DNA of 45,824 nucleotides. Origin: Streptomyces longispororuber. Its GTDB lineage: Bacteria > Actinomycetota > Actinomycetes > Streptomycetales > Streptomycetaceae. Positions 24,036 to 32,185 of this stretch are shown here, one piece after another. The notes below the pieces were generated by a model, which saw nothing but the letters and a program-made list of their open reading frames with translations, was not told where the DNA came from and searched no databases. Where the stretch lies: positions 1 through 45,824 of the forward strand of contig NZ_JAMOLN010000059.1 of NCBI RefSeq assembly GCF_024448165.1, written 5' to 3'. A program made the translations under genes and the position numbers. How positions within the stretch are numbered: the first letter of the stretch is position 1; every line of letters starts with the position of its first letter.

Positions 24036-25595
24036 ATGATGCACGGCACCTTTGGACCACGCGCCACCACCACCCGCAGAGCCGTCCTGGCGGCCGCACT
24101 CGCGGGCGCGGCGACCCTGACCCTGCCCGCCCAACACGCGGCAGCGGCCGCCACGTTGACCAACGGCGGATTCGAGAACGGCGTCACCGGCTGGACGGCG
24201 TACGGCACCACGTCCGCCGCCTACGCCGAGGCGGGCGGCCGCAGCGGCGGCTACCGCCTCGCCCACTGGTCCGCGTCGGCCTACAAGGTCGAGACGTACC
24301 AGTACCTCACCGGCCTCACCAACGGCACGTACAAGCTGACCGCCTGGGTCCGCTCCAGCGGCGGCCAGAACGCCGCCTACCTCGCCCTCAAGAGCGCCGC
24401 GGGCGAGCAGCGCACGGACCTGCCGCCCACGCCGAACGGCGCGTGGATCCGCCTCGTCACCTCCGTCGCCGTCACCGACGGCACGGTCACGATCCGGCTC
24501 GTCTCCGATGCGAACGCGGGGAACTGGGCCAACTTCGACGACATCACCCTCACCTCGGGCTCAACCAGCCTCGCCATCAAGGGTGCTGACATCTCGTCAC
24601 TGAAGAAGAACGAGGACAAGGGCGCCGTCTACAAGAACGCCTCCGGGTCCACCGCGGACGCGATCGCCGTGCTCGCCGCCGCCGGCATGAACCACGCCCG
24701 CCTCCGCGTCTGGGTGAACCCCGCCGACGGTTACTGCGACAAGGCCCGCACCCTCGCCGTGGCCAAGCGCGTCAAGGCCGCGGGCCTGAAGCTCCTCGTC
24801 GACTTCCACTACTCCGACACCTGGACCGACCCGGGCGCCCAGACGATCCCCTCGGCCTGGTCGGGCCACACGTACGCCCAGCTCAGGACCGACGTCTACG
24901 ACCACACGTACGACGTCCTCAACGCCCTCAAGGCGCAGGGCACCACCGCCGACATGGTGCAGATCGGCAACGAGCTGAACGCGGGCCTGCTCTGGCCGAC
25001 CGGATCCACCGCCAACTGGTCCCAGCTCGCGGGCCTGTTGACGTCCGGTGCGAACGCCGCCAAGGCGGTCTCCCCGTCCACCAAGGTCGCCCTCCACCTC
25101 GCCAACGGCGGCGACAACGCGCTCTACCGCACCTGGTTCGACAACGCCGTCTCCCACGGCGTCCCCTTCGACGTCATCGGCCTGTCCTTCTACGGCTACT
25201 GGCACGGCGCCCTCTCCGACCTCCAGGCCAACACCGACGACCTCGCCACCCGCTACGGAAAGCCGCTGTACGTCGCCGAGACCGCCTACCCGTTCACCCT
25301 GAGCGGCGACGACAGCTGGGAGAACGTGATCGACCTGGACTCCGAGCTGGTGTCCGGGTACCCCGCCACGGAAGCCGGCCAGGCGGCCTGGTTCCGCGAC
25401 CTGCTCAACGTCGTCGAAGCCGTCCCGAACGGCCTCGGCCTGGGCGCCTACTGGTGGGACGCCGCCTGGACCGCCGCCGCCGGCAACGGCTGGGACCCGA
25501 CGGACCCGTCCAGCGGCAACGCGTGGGAGAACCAGGCCCTGTTCGACTACGACGGCGCGCCGACGGACGCGCAGGCCTGGTTCAAGCACCGGTGA
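24036..25595 (+). CDS. Secreted arabinogalactan endo-beta-1,4-galactanase, GH53
   Basis: A 519-residue secreted enzyme. Tat-type signal: TTTRRAVLAAALAGAATL with cleavage near 35-40. Residues about 39-175 are a beta-sandwich carbohydrate-binding domain (LTNGGFENGVTGWTAYG), resembling the galactan-binding modules attached to GH53. The GH53 barrel starts at about 180 (IKGADISSLKKNEDKG). Acid/base is Glu313 (QIGNELNAG), nucleophile Glu415 (VAETAYPF). It cuts beta-1,4-galactan in pectin side chains to oligosaccharides. GAAGGGA before ATG 24036 sets the start; a second ATG follows directly. Probably co-expressed with GH42. Confidence 0.94.
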   Translation: MMHGTFGPRATTTRRAVLAAALAGAATLTLPAQHAAAAATLTNGGFENGVTGWTAYGTTSAAYAEAGGRSGGYRLAHWSASAYKVETYQYLTGLTNGTYKLTAWVRSSGGQNAAYLALKSAAGEQRTDLPPTPNGAWIRLVTSVAVTDGTVTIRLVSDANAGNWANFDDITLTSGSTSLAIKGADISSLKKNEDKGAVYKNASGSTADAIAVLAAAGMNHARLRVWVNPADGYCDKARTLAVAKRVKAAGLKLLVDFHYSDTWTDPGAQTIPSAWSGHTYAQLRTDVYDHTYDVLNALKAQGTTADMVQIGNELNAGLLWPTGSTANWSQLAGLLTSGANAAKAVSPSTKVALHLANGGDNALYRTWFDNAVSHGVPFDVIGLSFYGYWHGALSDLQANTDDLATRYGKPLYVAETAYPFTLSGDDSWENVIDLDSELVSGYPATEAGQAAWFRDLLNVVEAVPNGLGLGAYWWDAAWTAAAGNGWDPTDPSSGNAWENQALFDYDGAPTDAQAWFKHR

Positions 25596-25631
25596 CGGCA
25601 GCTTGATCACCCCGGAGTACTGTTCCGGCGC

Positions 25632-26321
25632 ATGACGCACTCCTCGCACTCAGGGCCCTCCCGCACCCTCACGCCGACGGACCGCACCCGGCTGCGCCGT
25701 ATGAAGGAGAAGGCGAGCTTCGAGCGCGCGGACCTCGAGGTGATCCTCGACACGGGTTTCGTCTGCCACCTGGGCGTGACCGTCGACGGCGGCCCCATGG
25801 TCGTCCCGACGGTCTACGGGCGTGACGAGCGGTACCTGTACGTGCACGGGTCGGTGGCCAGCCGCAGCCTGGCCGCCGACCCCGACGCCCCCATATGCGT
25901 CACCGTCACCCACGTCGACGCCGTGGTGCTGGCCCGCTCCGTCTTCGAGCACAGCGTGAACTACCGCTGCGCGATGATCTACGGCGTGCCGCGCAGGATC
26001 ACCGACGACACCGAGAAGACGGAGGCGCTGCGCATCCTCACCGAGCACACGGCCCCCGGGCAGTGGGACTACGCGCGCCGCCCGAACCGCAAGGAGCTCG
26101 CCGCCACGACCGTCCTCGCCCTCTCCCTCGACGAGGCCTCCGTCAAGATCAGCGCGGGCCCGCCGGACGACGCCGACTCACCCGACGCCGAGCTGGGCCT
26201 GTGGGCCGGCACCCTGCCCCTGACCTCCCGCTGGGGCGCCCCCACCGCCGACCCGGCGCTGCCCTCCGGCATCACGGCGCCCGCCCACATCGCGGCCCGA
26301 GCGGGGACCCGGCAGGGCTGA
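25632..26321 (+). CDS. Pyridoxamine 5'-phosphate oxidase-family protein
   Basis: A 229-residue protein with a split-barrel flavin-binding fold (about 25-185). FVCHLGVTVDGGPMVVPTVY and LYVHGSVASRSL are typical of the group that includes nitroimidazole-resistance-like and heme-oxygenase-like members. ATG 25632 has no clear Shine-Dalgarno; ATG 25701 is an alternative that still keeps the domain. It may bind FMN, F420 or heme; the substrate is unknown. It stands 64 bases before the radical-SAM gene on the same strand. Confidence 0.85.
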   Translation: MTHSSHSGPSRTLTPTDRTRLRRMKEKASFERADLEVILDTGFVCHLGVTVDGGPMVVPTVYGRDERYLYVHGSVASRSLAADPDAPICVTVTHVDAVVLARSVFEHSVNYRCAMIYGVPRRITDDTEKTEALRILTEHTAPGQWDYARRPNRKELAATTVLALSLDEASVKISAGPPDDADSPDAELGLWAGTLPLTSRWGAPTADPALPSGITAPAHIAARAGTRQG

Positions 26322-26385
26322 GCGACAACCGGGGGCATACCGTGAGGTGTCGAACCACAGAAGGACGATCCGAGGAGACAACGGG

Positions 26386-27717
26386 ATGCAGAGCCGTACG
26401 GCGCTGGTAGAGGACCTGATGGAGCGCTTCCCGCACGTTCCCAAGGAAGCGGTCTTCAAGGAGGACCTGCTCCGGGGCGGTGTGGCGTTCGACCCGTCGG
26501 CCCTCAGCGACAACGAGGACGGCGAGGTGAAGCCGAAGTCGTACTTCATCTTCTCCTTCGACCACGGCACGCTCCCCGAGCTCGGCGAGGCCGCGCTGCG
26601 CCGCCCGCCGGAGGAGATCGTCCTCACGGGCGGCCCCTACGACCTGCGCCGCACCGTCGTCTCGGTCCGTGTGAACCCGTCGTCCCCGTACCGGGTGGCG
26701 GCGAACGAGGACGGTGTCCTCGGCCTCTACCTCGACGGCAAGCGCATCTCCGACGTGGGCGTGCCGCCGATGCCGGAGTACTACCGCCACAAGCTCTCCA
26801 ACGGGAAGTCGGTCATGGAGGTGGCCCCCACCATCCAGTGGGGCTACCTGATCTACCTGACCGCGTTCCGGGTCTGCCAGTACTTCGGCGCCAAGGAGGA
26901 GTGCCAGTACTGCGACATCAACCACAACTGGCGCCAGCACAAGGCGGCCGGCCGGCCGTACACGGGCGTCAAGGACGTCGACGAGGTCCTCGAGGCGCTG
27001 TCGATCATCGACCAGTACGACACCGCGAAGGCGTCCACCGCGTACACCCTCACCGGCGGCGCGATCACGTCGAAGGTCCAGGGCTTGGACGAGGCCGACT
27101 TCTACGGCCGGTACGCCAAGGCCATCGAGGAGCACTTCCCGGGGCGCTGGATCGGCAAGGTCGTCGCCCAGGCGCTGCCCAAGGACGACGTGCAGCGCTT
27201 CAAGGACTACGGCGTGCAGATCTACCACCCCAACTTCGAGGTGTGGGACGAGTACCTGTTCAAGATGTACTGCCCCGGCAAGGAGCGGTACGTCGGCCGT
27301 GACGAGTGGCACAAGCGCATCCTCGACTCGACCGAGGTCTTCGGCGCGCGCAACGTGATCCCGAACTTCGTCGCGGGCGTCGAGATGGCCGAGCCGTTCG
27401 GCTTCAAGACGGTCGACGAGGCCATCGCCTCCACCACGGAGGGCCTGCGCTTCTTCATGTCGCACGGCATCACGCCGCGCTTCACCACCTGGTGCCCGGA
27501 GCCGACGACGCCGCTCGGCAAGGAGAACCCGAACGGGGCGCCGCTGGAGTACCACATCCGGCTGCTCGACGCGTACCGCTCGACGATGGACGAGTTCGGC
27601 CTGTCGTCCCCGCCCGGATACGGTCCCGCGGGCGCCGGCCGCGCCGTCTTCTCGGTCAGCTCGTTCATGGACAGCCTGGCCCCGAACTCGGAAGCGGTCG
27701 AGACGCCGCAGGCGTAA
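26386..27717 (+). CDS. Radical-SAM-like protein with atypical cysteine spacing
   Basis: A 443-residue protein. Residues about 155-350 look like a radical-SAM barrel: three cysteines Cys164, Cys173 and Cys176 (CQYFGAKEECQYCDIN), then LTGGAITSK, matching the GGE-type SAM-binding strand. The spacing is CX8CX2C, not the canonical CX3CX2C; Elp3-type enzymes use a similarly wide CX9CX2C. The 150-residue N-terminal region (LYLDGKRISDVGVPPMPEYY) is not recognised. CGAGGAGA before ATG 26386 fixes the start. It is followed by an LRV repeat gene after 45 bases. The reaction is unknown. Confidence 0.75.
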   Translation: MQSRTALVEDLMERFPHVPKEAVFKEDLLRGGVAFDPSALSDNEDGEVKPKSYFIFSFDHGTLPELGEAALRRPPEEIVLTGGPYDLRRTVVSVRVNPSSPYRVAANEDGVLGLYLDGKRISDVGVPPMPEYYRHKLSNGKSVMEVAPTIQWGYLIYLTAFRVCQYFGAKEECQYCDINHNWRQHKAAGRPYTGVKDVDEVLEALSIIDQYDTAKASTAYTLTGGAITSKVQGLDEADFYGRYAKAIEEHFPGRWIGKVVAQALPKDDVQRFKDYGVQIYHPNFEVWDEYLFKMYCPGKERYVGRDEWHKRILDSTEVFGARNVIPNFVAGVEMAEPFGFKTVDEAIASTTEGLRFFMSHGITPRFTTWCPEPTTPLGKENPNGAPLEYHIRLLDAYRSTMDEFGLSSPPGYGPAGAGRAVFSVSSFMDSLAPNSEAVETPQA

Positions 27718-27762
27718 CCTCTGCCCCCGGACCAGGGGAGACAGGGGAAGCAGGGGACAGCG

Positions 27763-29046
27763 GTGCTCAACGACACGCAGCTGGCGGGAGTGGCGCGCAA
27801 TCCGGCCGCTCCCGCCTCCGTGCTGCTGCGGATCCTGCGGTCCGGGCGGCAGGAGGCGTACTGGATCGCGCAGCGCGGGATCGTGCCGGACGAGGTGTAC
27901 GACGCCATCGTCACGCACCCCGAGCGCAGGCTGCGCGGCTGGTTCGCCGACGTCTGGAGCGCCCCGGCCGCCCAGCGCGCCCGCCTCGCCACGGATCCCG
28001 ACCCGATGGTGCGGGCGGCGGTCGCGGGCGGCCCGACGCCGTTCCGCACGAAGGTCGAGCAGCTGCCGGCGGAGACGTACGAGCTGCTCAGCCGCGACGA
28101 GCACGCGCTCGTGCGGGAACTGGTCCTGGAGCAGTGGGCCGACCCGCCCGCCGAGATCCTCGACCGGCTGCTCGACGACCCGGAGCCGAAGGTGCGGGCC
28201 AGGGCCGCCGCGCGCAGCTGGCGCCGACGGCCCGAACTCGTCCCCGAGGTGGTGCGCGCCGGTGACGGGGACGCCATCGAGCAGGCCCAGCTGGACCGCG
28301 CCCTCGCGCTGGAGGTGCGGGCGACGGGCGACATCTGGACACTGGGGAAGCTCGCCGCCAACCCGCACCTGCCCGCCGACCTCGTCGACGAACTGGCCCG
28401 GCACCACCAGCCGCTGGTCCGGCTGGCCGTGTCCATGCGCCCGGAGTTCACCGAGGAGCAGCGCACCCGCATCGACCACGAGGTCCTGCCGCAGGCCCGC
28501 GTCCACCCGGCCCGCTGGACCTACGAGGCGACCGACGAGGACACGATGCGGCGGGCCGCGACGTCGGCGCACACCGGTCTGCGCCGGGGCGCCGCCTGCA
28601 ACCCGCACCTGCCGCCCGACCTCGTCCGGCTGCTCGCCGCCGACGAGGACTTCGCCGTACGGCTGCTGCTGTGCGAGAACCACGCCGACGCGCCGGCCGA
28701 GCTGCTGTGGCCGGTCTACCAGGAGGCCAAGGTGATCACCCGCGGCGCCCTGCTCCAGCACCCGGGCTTCCCGCTGCACCGGCTCGCGTCCCTGGCCGAC
28801 CACGAGAACCCGGAGATCCGCCGGGAGGCCCTGTACGACCCGGAGGCGGACCCGGCTCTGGTGGACCGCCTCAGCCACGACGCCAACCACCTGGTCCGCG
28901 CCGTCGCGGCGGCCCACCCCCATCTGGCCCCGGACCATCTGCCCCGCCTGCTGGCCGACCCCTTCACGGAGTCATCGGCGGCCCGCAATCCGGGCCTGCC
29001 GGTACCGGAGATGGACCGTGTCCTGCGGGAGGCGGGCATCGTCTGA
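27763..29046 (+). CDS. Leucine-rich repeat variant (LRV) protein
   Basis: A 427-residue all-helical repeat protein. About ten units of roughly 24 residues follow the LRV pattern NPxLPxxLxxxLAxDxxxxVR, for example AANPHLPADLVDELARH and ACNPHLPPDLVRLLAADED. Unlike the Azotobacter LRV protein there is no cysteine cluster for an iron-sulfur centre (only two cysteines). GTG 27763 follows a purine-rich leader. It probably acts as a binding scaffold. The close position behind the radical-SAM gene suggests a functional pair, which is inference. Confidence 0.8.
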   Translation: MLNDTQLAGVARNPAAPASVLLRILRSGRQEAYWIAQRGIVPDEVYDAIVTHPERRLRGWFADVWSAPAAQRARLATDPDPMVRAAVAGGPTPFRTKVEQLPAETYELLSRDEHALVRELVLEQWADPPAEILDRLLDDPEPKVRARAAARSWRRRPELVPEVVRAGDGDAIEQAQLDRALALEVRATGDIWTLGKLAANPHLPADLVDELARHHQPLVRLAVSMRPEFTEEQRTRIDHEVLPQARVHPARWTYEATDEDTMRRAATSAHTGLRRGAACNPHLPPDLVRLLAADEDFAVRLLLCENHADAPAELLWPVYQEAKVITRGALLQHPGFPLHRLASLADHENPEIRREALYDPEADPALVDRLSHDANHLVRAVAAAHPHLAPDHLPRLLADPFTESSAARNPGLPVPEMDRVLREAGIV

Positions 29047-29063
29047 CCGCCCGCAGGGAGGCC

Positions 29064-29082
29064 GCCTGAGCTCCGCTCAGGC
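29064..29082. terminator. Bidirectional terminator hairpin
   Basis: GCCTGAG (29064-29070), loop CTCCG, CTCAGGC (29076-29082). Sits between the LRV gene and the convergent asparaginase gene, overlapping the asparaginase stop. Confidence 0.6.
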
Positions 29083-30117
29083 AGCGGCCCGCTCGTCCGT
29101 GGAGGTGTCGGCGGGCGCCGCGACGAGGCGGCGCAGCGCGTCGGTACGGGCGGCGGGTGCGGCGTCCGAGAGCAGGGCCGCCAGGACGGCGACCCGGGTC
29201 TGGCCCGCGCGCAGCGTCCCGCTGAGCACGGCGCCCGCGGCGACCAGGTCGACGGCGCCGCCGCCGGTGTAGATCTCGGCGAGCGGTCCGGCCGGGACCC
29301 GGGTGGAGACGGCGACCAGCACGCCCCGGCGGACGGCGGCGGCGACCGCGTCGACGAACGCGGGCGTCGCGTTGCCCGCGCCGGTCGCGACCAGCACGAT
29401 GCCCCGGGCGCCCGCGGTGAGCGCGGCCTCGAAGAGGGCGGGGTCGGCGTCGCTGTGGTGCATGACGACGTCCACGCGCGGGACACCGGAGTCCGCGACG
29501 GGTCCCGGCAGGGCGGCCGGGCGGTCGGGGGCGCGGCGGATGTCGACCCGGCCGAAGCCCAGGCGGCCCACCGGACCGGCCGCCGAGGGGTCGGCGAACG
29601 CGTCGGTGGCGAGGGTCTGCGTCTTCACGGTGCCGCGCGCCGCGTGCACCTTGCCGTCGAAGACCACGAGCACGCCCAGGTCCCTCACGGAACCGGCGAC
29701 TTGAAGAGCGTCGTACATATTGCCCGGACCGTCGCCGTCGGTCGCGCCGAGCGGCTTCTGGGCGCCCGTGAACACCACCGGGCGCGGATCGTCGTGGTAC
29801 AGGTCGAGCAGGAAGGCGGACTCCTCCAGGGTGTCCGTGCCGTGCGTGACGACGATGCCGTCGACGTCCGGGTCCGCGAGCGTCTCGCGGACGGTGCGCA
29901 GCAGCGCCAGCTGCCGCTCGGTCGTCATCTGCGAACTGTTGATGTTGAACAGGTCGACGACCTTCACCTCGACCCCGTCCGGCACGGCGGCGCTGGCCAG
30001 CACGGTGTCGCCGCCGGCGTCGGCCGCGTAGCCGGTGCCCTGCCAGCGGCTGGCGATGGTGCCGCCGGTGCTGATGAGGGTGATGCGGCGCGGTGCGTGG
30101 GGCCGTATGCGTTCCAT
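29077..30117 (-). CDS. L-asparaginase, cytosolic
   Basis: A 346-residue bacterial-type L-asparaginase hydrolysing asparagine to aspartate and ammonia. The first catalytic threonine motif is STGGTIAS (Thr20), the second HGTDTLEESAFLLDL in the middle of the N domain, with VFTGAQKPLGATDGDGPGN after it. There is no signal peptide, so it is intracellular. ATG 30117. Divergent from an Lrp/AsnC-family regulator across 119 bases containing repeated GATTGCG/CGCAATC sites, which suggests direct control by that regulator and perhaps asparagine or aspartate as ligand. Confidence 0.93.
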   Translation of the reverse strand: MERIRPHAPRRITLISTGGTIASRWQGTGYAADAGGDTVLASAAVPDGVEVKVVDLFNINSSQMTTERQLALLRTVRETLADPDVDGIVVTHGTDTLEESAFLLDLYHDDPRPVVFTGAQKPLGATDGDGPGNMYDALQVAGSVRDLGVLVVFDGKVHAARGTVKTQTLATDAFADPSAAGPVGRLGFGRVDIRRAPDRPAALPGPVADSGVPRVDVVMHHSDADPALFEAALTAGARGIVLVATGAGNATPAFVDAVAAAVRRGVLVAVSTRVPAGPLAEIYTGGGAVDLVAAGAVLSGTLRAGQTRVAVLAALLSDAAPAARTDALRRLVAAPADTSTDERAAA

Positions 30118-30155
30118 GGAGAATGCCTCGCGAAGGGGTCGTATGTTCGATCTTC

Positions 30156-30234
30156 CGCAAGGATAAGGCGGAATGTGCGCAATCGGATTGCGAATCCTGG
30201 CGGACGGACGCGCGTTACGTAGCGCATGATTGCG
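30156..30234. promoter_or_regulatory. Candidate Lrp/AsnC operator array
   Basis: The palindrome CGCAATCGGATTGCG (30178-30192, 7-base arms, one central base) is accompanied by CGCAAGG at 30156 and another GATTGCG at 30228-30234. The two GATTGCG copies are 42 bases apart (four helical turns) and the two CGCAA starts 22 bases apart (two turns), as expected for an oligomeric Lrp-type protein. Confidence 0.6.
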
Positions 30235-30236
30235 TC

Positions 30237-30686
30237 ATGGACCGGATCGACCTGAATATCTTGCGCGAGCTCCAGAGCGACGGCCGTCTCAGCAACCAGG
30301 AGCTGGCCCAGCGCGTCGGCCTCAGCCCGTCCCCCTGCATGCGCCGGGTGCGCCAGCTGGAGAAGGACGGCGTCATCCAGGGCTACCGGGCGATCGTCGA
30401 CCCGGAGTCCGTCGGCCGCGGCTTCGAGGTGCTCGTCTCCATCGAGGTGCGCCGCGACCGGGAGTCCGTCGAGGCGTTCGAGCGCGCCCTCCAGGACATC
30501 CCCGACGTCATCGAGGCGTACCGGCTCTTCGGCAGCCCCGGCTGTCTGCTGCGGATCGCGGTCGCCGACCTGGCCGCGTACGAGCGGCTGTGGATCGAGC
30601 GGCTCACGACGCTCGACGGGGTCACCGAGGTGAACTCGCAGATCATCATGAAGCGGGTGAAGGAACCGAAGGGGCTGCCGGTGTGA
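30237..30686 (+). CDS. Lrp/AsnC-family transcriptional regulator
   Basis: A 149-residue Lrp/AsnC protein of standard length. The N-terminal helix-turn-helix spans about 2-55 (LNILRELQSDGRLSNQELAQ, then GLSPSPCMRRVRQLEKDGVI). The C-terminal RAM ligand domain spans about 65-140 (VLVSIEVRRDRESVEAFERA). It probably regulates the divergent asparaginase gene and itself. ATG 30237 lies directly after a GATTGCG half-site, so binding there could block its own promoter or translation start. Ligand is presumably an amino acid. Confidence 0.9.
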   Translation: MDRIDLNILRELQSDGRLSNQELAQRVGLSPSPCMRRVRQLEKDGVIQGYRAIVDPESVGRGFEVLVSIEVRRDRESVEAFERALQDIPDVIEAYRLFGSPGCLLRIAVADLAAYERLWIERLTTLDGVTEVNSQIIMKRVKEPKGLPV

Positions 30687-30689
30687 GGC

Positions 30690-30710
30690 GCGCACCGGCC
30701 CGCGGTGCGC
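30690..30710 (+). terminator. Hairpin after the AsnC-family gene
   Basis: GCGCACCG (30690-30697), loop GCCCG, CGGTGCGC (30703-30710): perfect 8-bp stem 4 bases after the stop, followed shortly by AAAAA. Separates this gene from the rsgA leader. Confidence 0.6.
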
Positions 30711-30826
30711 CCGGCCAAAAACCGGTGGCGCGGTGCCGGGGCGGGTGGTTATGGTCGTTCCCGTTGCTGCGGCCGCTCCGTGCCGCCGCTGTTCACCGCG
30801 TGTGAGAGACCTGGAGGTGTTGACCG

Positions 30827-30901
30827 ATGACTGTCGTTGCGACGGGCGTTGCCCGCATCCGGAAGTCCGTTCCGTCCACCTCCGTGGCCCGCATCGGCTG
30901 A
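30827..30901 (+). CDS. Predicted leader peptide upstream of rsgA
   Basis: A 24-residue open frame (MTVVATGVARIRK... ending SVARIG) with a strong Shine-Dalgarno GGAGGTG at 30813-30819. VARI occurs twice (residues 8-11 and 20-23). The stop TGA is followed two bases later by a 26-base tract of pyrimidines only (30904-30929). Position, strong initiation site and the tract suggest a translated regulatory leader for rsgA; not proof of translation. Confidence 0.55.
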   Translation: MTVVATGVARIRKSVPSTSVARIG

Positions 30902-30903
30902 CA

Positions 30904-30929
30904 CCCTCTCTTCTTCTCTTCTCCTCTCC
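30904..30929 (+). promoter_or_regulatory. Uninterrupted pyrimidine tract (possible rut-like site)
   Basis: 26 consecutive C/T bases begin two bases after the leader stop codon and 35 bases before rsgA. C-rich unstructured RNA is what Rho loads on, so this may be the termination site of an attenuator. Confidence 0.5.
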
Positions 30930-30951
30930 GTGCAGCCGGGGCCGCCCCTCG

Positions 30952-30965
30952 AAGGGTCCCCCCTT
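30952..30965 (+). promoter_or_regulatory. Small hairpin covering the rsgA ribosome site
   Basis: AAGGG (30952-30956), loop TCCC, CCCTT (30961-30965). The left arm is the Shine-Dalgarno GAAGGG and the right arm includes the first two bases of the TTG start, so folding would hide the initiation site. Confidence 0.4.
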
Positions 30966-32076
30966 GTCTCTCAGCTCTCACAGCGCTGACCAGTCCCCTC
31001 TCTCGTCCCTCGCCGCCTACGGCTGGGACGGCCTCTGGGCGGCCGAGTTCGCCCCGTTCGCCGAGCGCGGGCTCGTGCCCGGCCGGGTGCTGCGCGTCGA
31101 CCGCGGGCAGTGCGATCTCATCACCCCCGAGGGGGTCGTCCGCGCCGACACCGAGTACGTCGTGCCGCGCGACCCGATGAAGGTCATCTGCACCGGTGAC
31201 TGGGCCGCCGTCGACCCCGACGGCCGCGACCCCCGCTACGTCCAGGCGTACCTGCCGCGCCGGACCGCCTTCGTACGGTCCACCTCCTCCAAGCGGTCCG
31301 AGGGGCAGATCCTCGCCGCGAACGTGGACCACGCGATCATCGCGGTGTCCCTCGCCGCCGAGCTCGACCTCGGCCGCGTCGAGCGGTTCCTGGCGCTCGC
31401 CTGGGAATCCGGTGCCCAACCGCTCGTCGTGCTCACCAAGGCGGACCTCGTGCCCGACCCGGTGGGCCTGTCCTACCTCGTCTCCGACGTCGAGACGACC
31501 GCGCCCGGCGTGCAGGTGCTGCCCGTCAGCGCGCTCGACGGCGACGGGACCGAGGTGCTGCGCGCCGTCGTGGCAGGCGGCACGTCCGTGCTGCTCGGCC
31601 AGTCCGGCGCGGGGAAGTCGACGCTGGCCAACGCGCTGCTCGGGGCGGACGTGATGGACGTCCAGGCCGTCCGTGACCTCGACGGCAAGGGACGCCACAC
31701 CACGACCACCCGGAACCTGTTCGTGCTGCCCGGCGGCGGTGTCCTCATCGACACGCCAGGGCTGCGCGGGGTCGGTCTCTACGACGCCGAGGGCGGGGTG
31801 GAGCAGGTGTTCGCGGAGATCACGGCGCTGGCCGAAGGGTGCCGCTTCCACGACTGCGCGCACACGGTCGAGCCCGGCTGTGCGGTGGTCGCTGCGCTGG
31901 CCGACGGGACGCTGCACCAGCGGCGCCTCGACAGCTACCGCAAGCTGCTCCGGGAGAACCAGCGGCTGGCCGCGCGGACGGATGCGCGGTTGCGGGACGA
32001 GATGCGGCAGGTCTGGAAGCAGCGGGGGCGGATGGGGCGTGAGGCGATGCAGATGAAGCGGGGCCGCTTGTCGTAG
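30964..32076 (+). CDS. rsgA: Ribosome small subunit-dependent GTPase A
   Basis: A 370-residue circularly permuted GTPase that assists 30S subunit maturation. After an OB-fold domain (40-110), the G motifs appear in the permuted order: LTKAD (G4, about 157-161), GQSGAGKS (G1, 212-219), IDTPGLRG (G3, about 262-269). The zinc finger is Cys293, Cys298, His300, Cys306 (CRFHDCAHTVEPGC). Many Streptomyces have two rsgA paralogues; this one lies beside DNA-repair genes. TTG 30964 is inferred from GAAGGG upstream, since the frame further upstream is not protein-like. An apparent leader peptide and pyrimidine tract precede it. Confidence 0.9.
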   Translation: MSLSSHSADQSPLSSLAAYGWDGLWAAEFAPFAERGLVPGRVLRVDRGQCDLITPEGVVRADTEYVVPRDPMKVICTGDWAAVDPDGRDPRYVQAYLPRRTAFVRSTSSKRSEGQILAANVDHAIIAVSLAAELDLGRVERFLALAWESGAQPLVVLTKADLVPDPVGLSYLVSDVETTAPGVQVLPVSALDGDGTEVLRAVVAGGTSVLLGQSGAGKSTLANALLGADVMDVQAVRDLDGKGRHTTTTRNLFVLPGGGVLIDTPGLRGVGLYDAEGGVEQVFAEITALAEGCRFHDCAHTVEPGCAVVAALADGTLHQRRLDSYRKLLRENQRLAARTDARLRDEMRQVWKQRGRMGREAMQMKRGRLS

Positions 32077-32094
32077 GGCATCTGCGGGTGGGTG

Positions 32095-32185
32095 GGGGCT
32101 TCTCGCGCAGTTCCCCGCGCCCCTGAGATGCGCACTTCGTGCGCCATCTCAGGGAGAACTGCGCGACCAGCCCCACCGGGCCCGC
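32095..32185. repeat. Dispersed palindromic element with apical hairpin
   Basis: Same element as at 23857: outer arms CGCGCAGTTC (32104-32113) and GAACTGCGCG (32156-32165), apical CTGAGA, TGCGCACTTCGTGCGCCA (32129-32146), TCTCAG. The right arm lacks the GCGCGGGG segment. Lies between rsgA and the Ada/AlkA gene. Confidence 0.75.

Noticed and set aside
21771..24266. An 831-codon minus-strand frame opposite GH42 and GH53
   Set aside because: Shadow of the two glycosidase genes; Arg/Gly/Val-rich without motifs.
30733..30963. N-terminal extension of RsgA to an upstream ATG
   Set aside because: The extension is not protein-like, spans the pyrimidine tract and the leader frame, and lacks homology to the RsgA N terminus; TTG 30964 has a proper ribosome site.
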